Shown one piece after another: positions 21,610 through 21,822 of a DNA stretch of 21,822 nucleotides (positions are counted from its first letter, which is position 1; each line of letters opens with the position of its first letter). Under the pieces are notes generated by a model. It searched no databases and was not told the DNA's origin. It worked only from the letters and a program-made list of their open reading frames with translations. The DNA comes from Bacillota bacterium. Lineage in GTDB: Bacteria > Armatimonadota > Hebobacteria > Hebobacterales > Hebobacteraceae. The stretch spans positions 1 to 21,822 of the forward strand of contig JAUVSA010000006.1 in NCBI GenBank assembly GCA_030597345.1. Direction: 5' to 3'. The position numbers and the translations under genes were made by a program.

Positions 21610-21681
21610 CGCGCCATAGGCTGGCGCGCAGCAATTCTGGGAGACCAATACTCTGCGGTCACACCCCGGGGGCCGAGGTTA

Positions 21682-21711
21682 TTGACATGATGCTGCCACG
21701 GGGGCTATACT
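21682..21711 (+). promoter_or_regulatory. Sigma70 promoter near the right edge
   Basis: TTGACA at 21682-21687 and TATACT at 21706-21711 have an 18-bp spacer. A second TATACT lies at 21728-21733 without a good -35. The predicted start near 21718 leads out of the window. Confidence 0.75.
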
Positions 21712-21814
21712 CGCGCTGGGGAGCGGGTATACTTGGTGTAGGAGCGCGTGTGCGTCTGTGTCGCAGGAGGTCGCTCGCGCAGCCACATGGCGAGGGCCAC
21801 CTGTGAGCACGGGC

Positions 21815-21820
21815 AGGAGG
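21815..21820 (+). promoter_or_regulatory. Ribosome site for a gene starting just past the edge
   Basis: AGGAGG two bases before the window end, downstream of a consensus promoter, predicts a start codon within the next 5-10 bases outside the window. The leader would be about 105 nt. Confidence 0.45.
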
Positions 21821-21822
21821 CG

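Noticed and set aside
21501..21806. 101-codon plus-strand ORF over the BIME-like repeat
   Set aside because: It runs through the terminator, the inverted repeat and the second promoter, has no ribosome site, and is composed of translated repeat.

Overview
The window is high-GC bacterial chromosome with about seventeen protein genes and one tRNA. Near-consensus sigma70 promoters (TTGACR, 16-18 bp, TATAAT or TATACT) and AGGAGG ribosome sites are readable at several genes. S-layer-homology (SLH) surface proteins occur together with a large protein that looks like an outer-membrane beta-barrel. That suggests a diderm with an SLH-type surface, for example Armatimonadota or a related uncultured phylum. 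The assignment is an inference from gene style, because no marker gene is present.

Layout. (1) 1-180 is a dense array of GACAT/ATGTC motifs that resembles a transposon end or an operator cluster, followed by a 16-bp stem-loop. (2) 251-5907 (minus) holds two tandem secreted SLH proteins. The first has BACON-like, PPC-like and Ig-like domains plus three SLH domains. The second has DNRLRE-like, Ig, FN3 and eight FG-GAP/VCBS-type repeats plus three SLH domains, but it is split by an in-frame TAG at 5083-5085. (3) 6079-7419 (plus) holds an NHL-propeller lipoprotein and a small membrane protein. (4) 7460-9191 holds a lone MoxR-type ATPase (minus) and, divergently, a nitroreductase with a consensus promoter. 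(5) 9307-14477 (plus) holds a zinc-ribbon/TPR membrane protein, a bifunctional-nuclease-family (DUF151) protein, a zf-HC2 membrane protein and the beta-barrel candidate. (6) 14617-16324 holds a membrane histidine kinase overlapping a stand-alone receiver. (7) 16334-18249 holds a promoter with an 11-bp dyad at its predicted start site, then a translationally coupled SRPBCC protein and FAD-dependent dehydrogenase. (8) 18300-19368 (minus) holds a ModA-like lipoprotein and tRNA-Pro(CGG). (9) 19536-21166 holds a small zinc-ribbon/TPR protein and a convergent Cys-rich polytopic membrane protein. (10) 21221-21822 has no convincing protein gene. It carries a consensus promoter, a 12-bp hairpin, a U-tract terminator, a long REP/BIME-like inverted repeat, a second promoter and a ribosome site at the very edge.

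The common theme is envelope and surface biology: SLH proteins, a propeller lipoprotein, a barrel, an anti-sigma-like zinc-finger protein and a membrane kinase with its receiver. Most functional links between neighbours are inferred from position only. The observations most worth following are the amber codon in the 1,105-residue SLH gene, the left-edge motif array, the possible small-RNA locus at 21291-21516, and the BIME-like repeat beside it.
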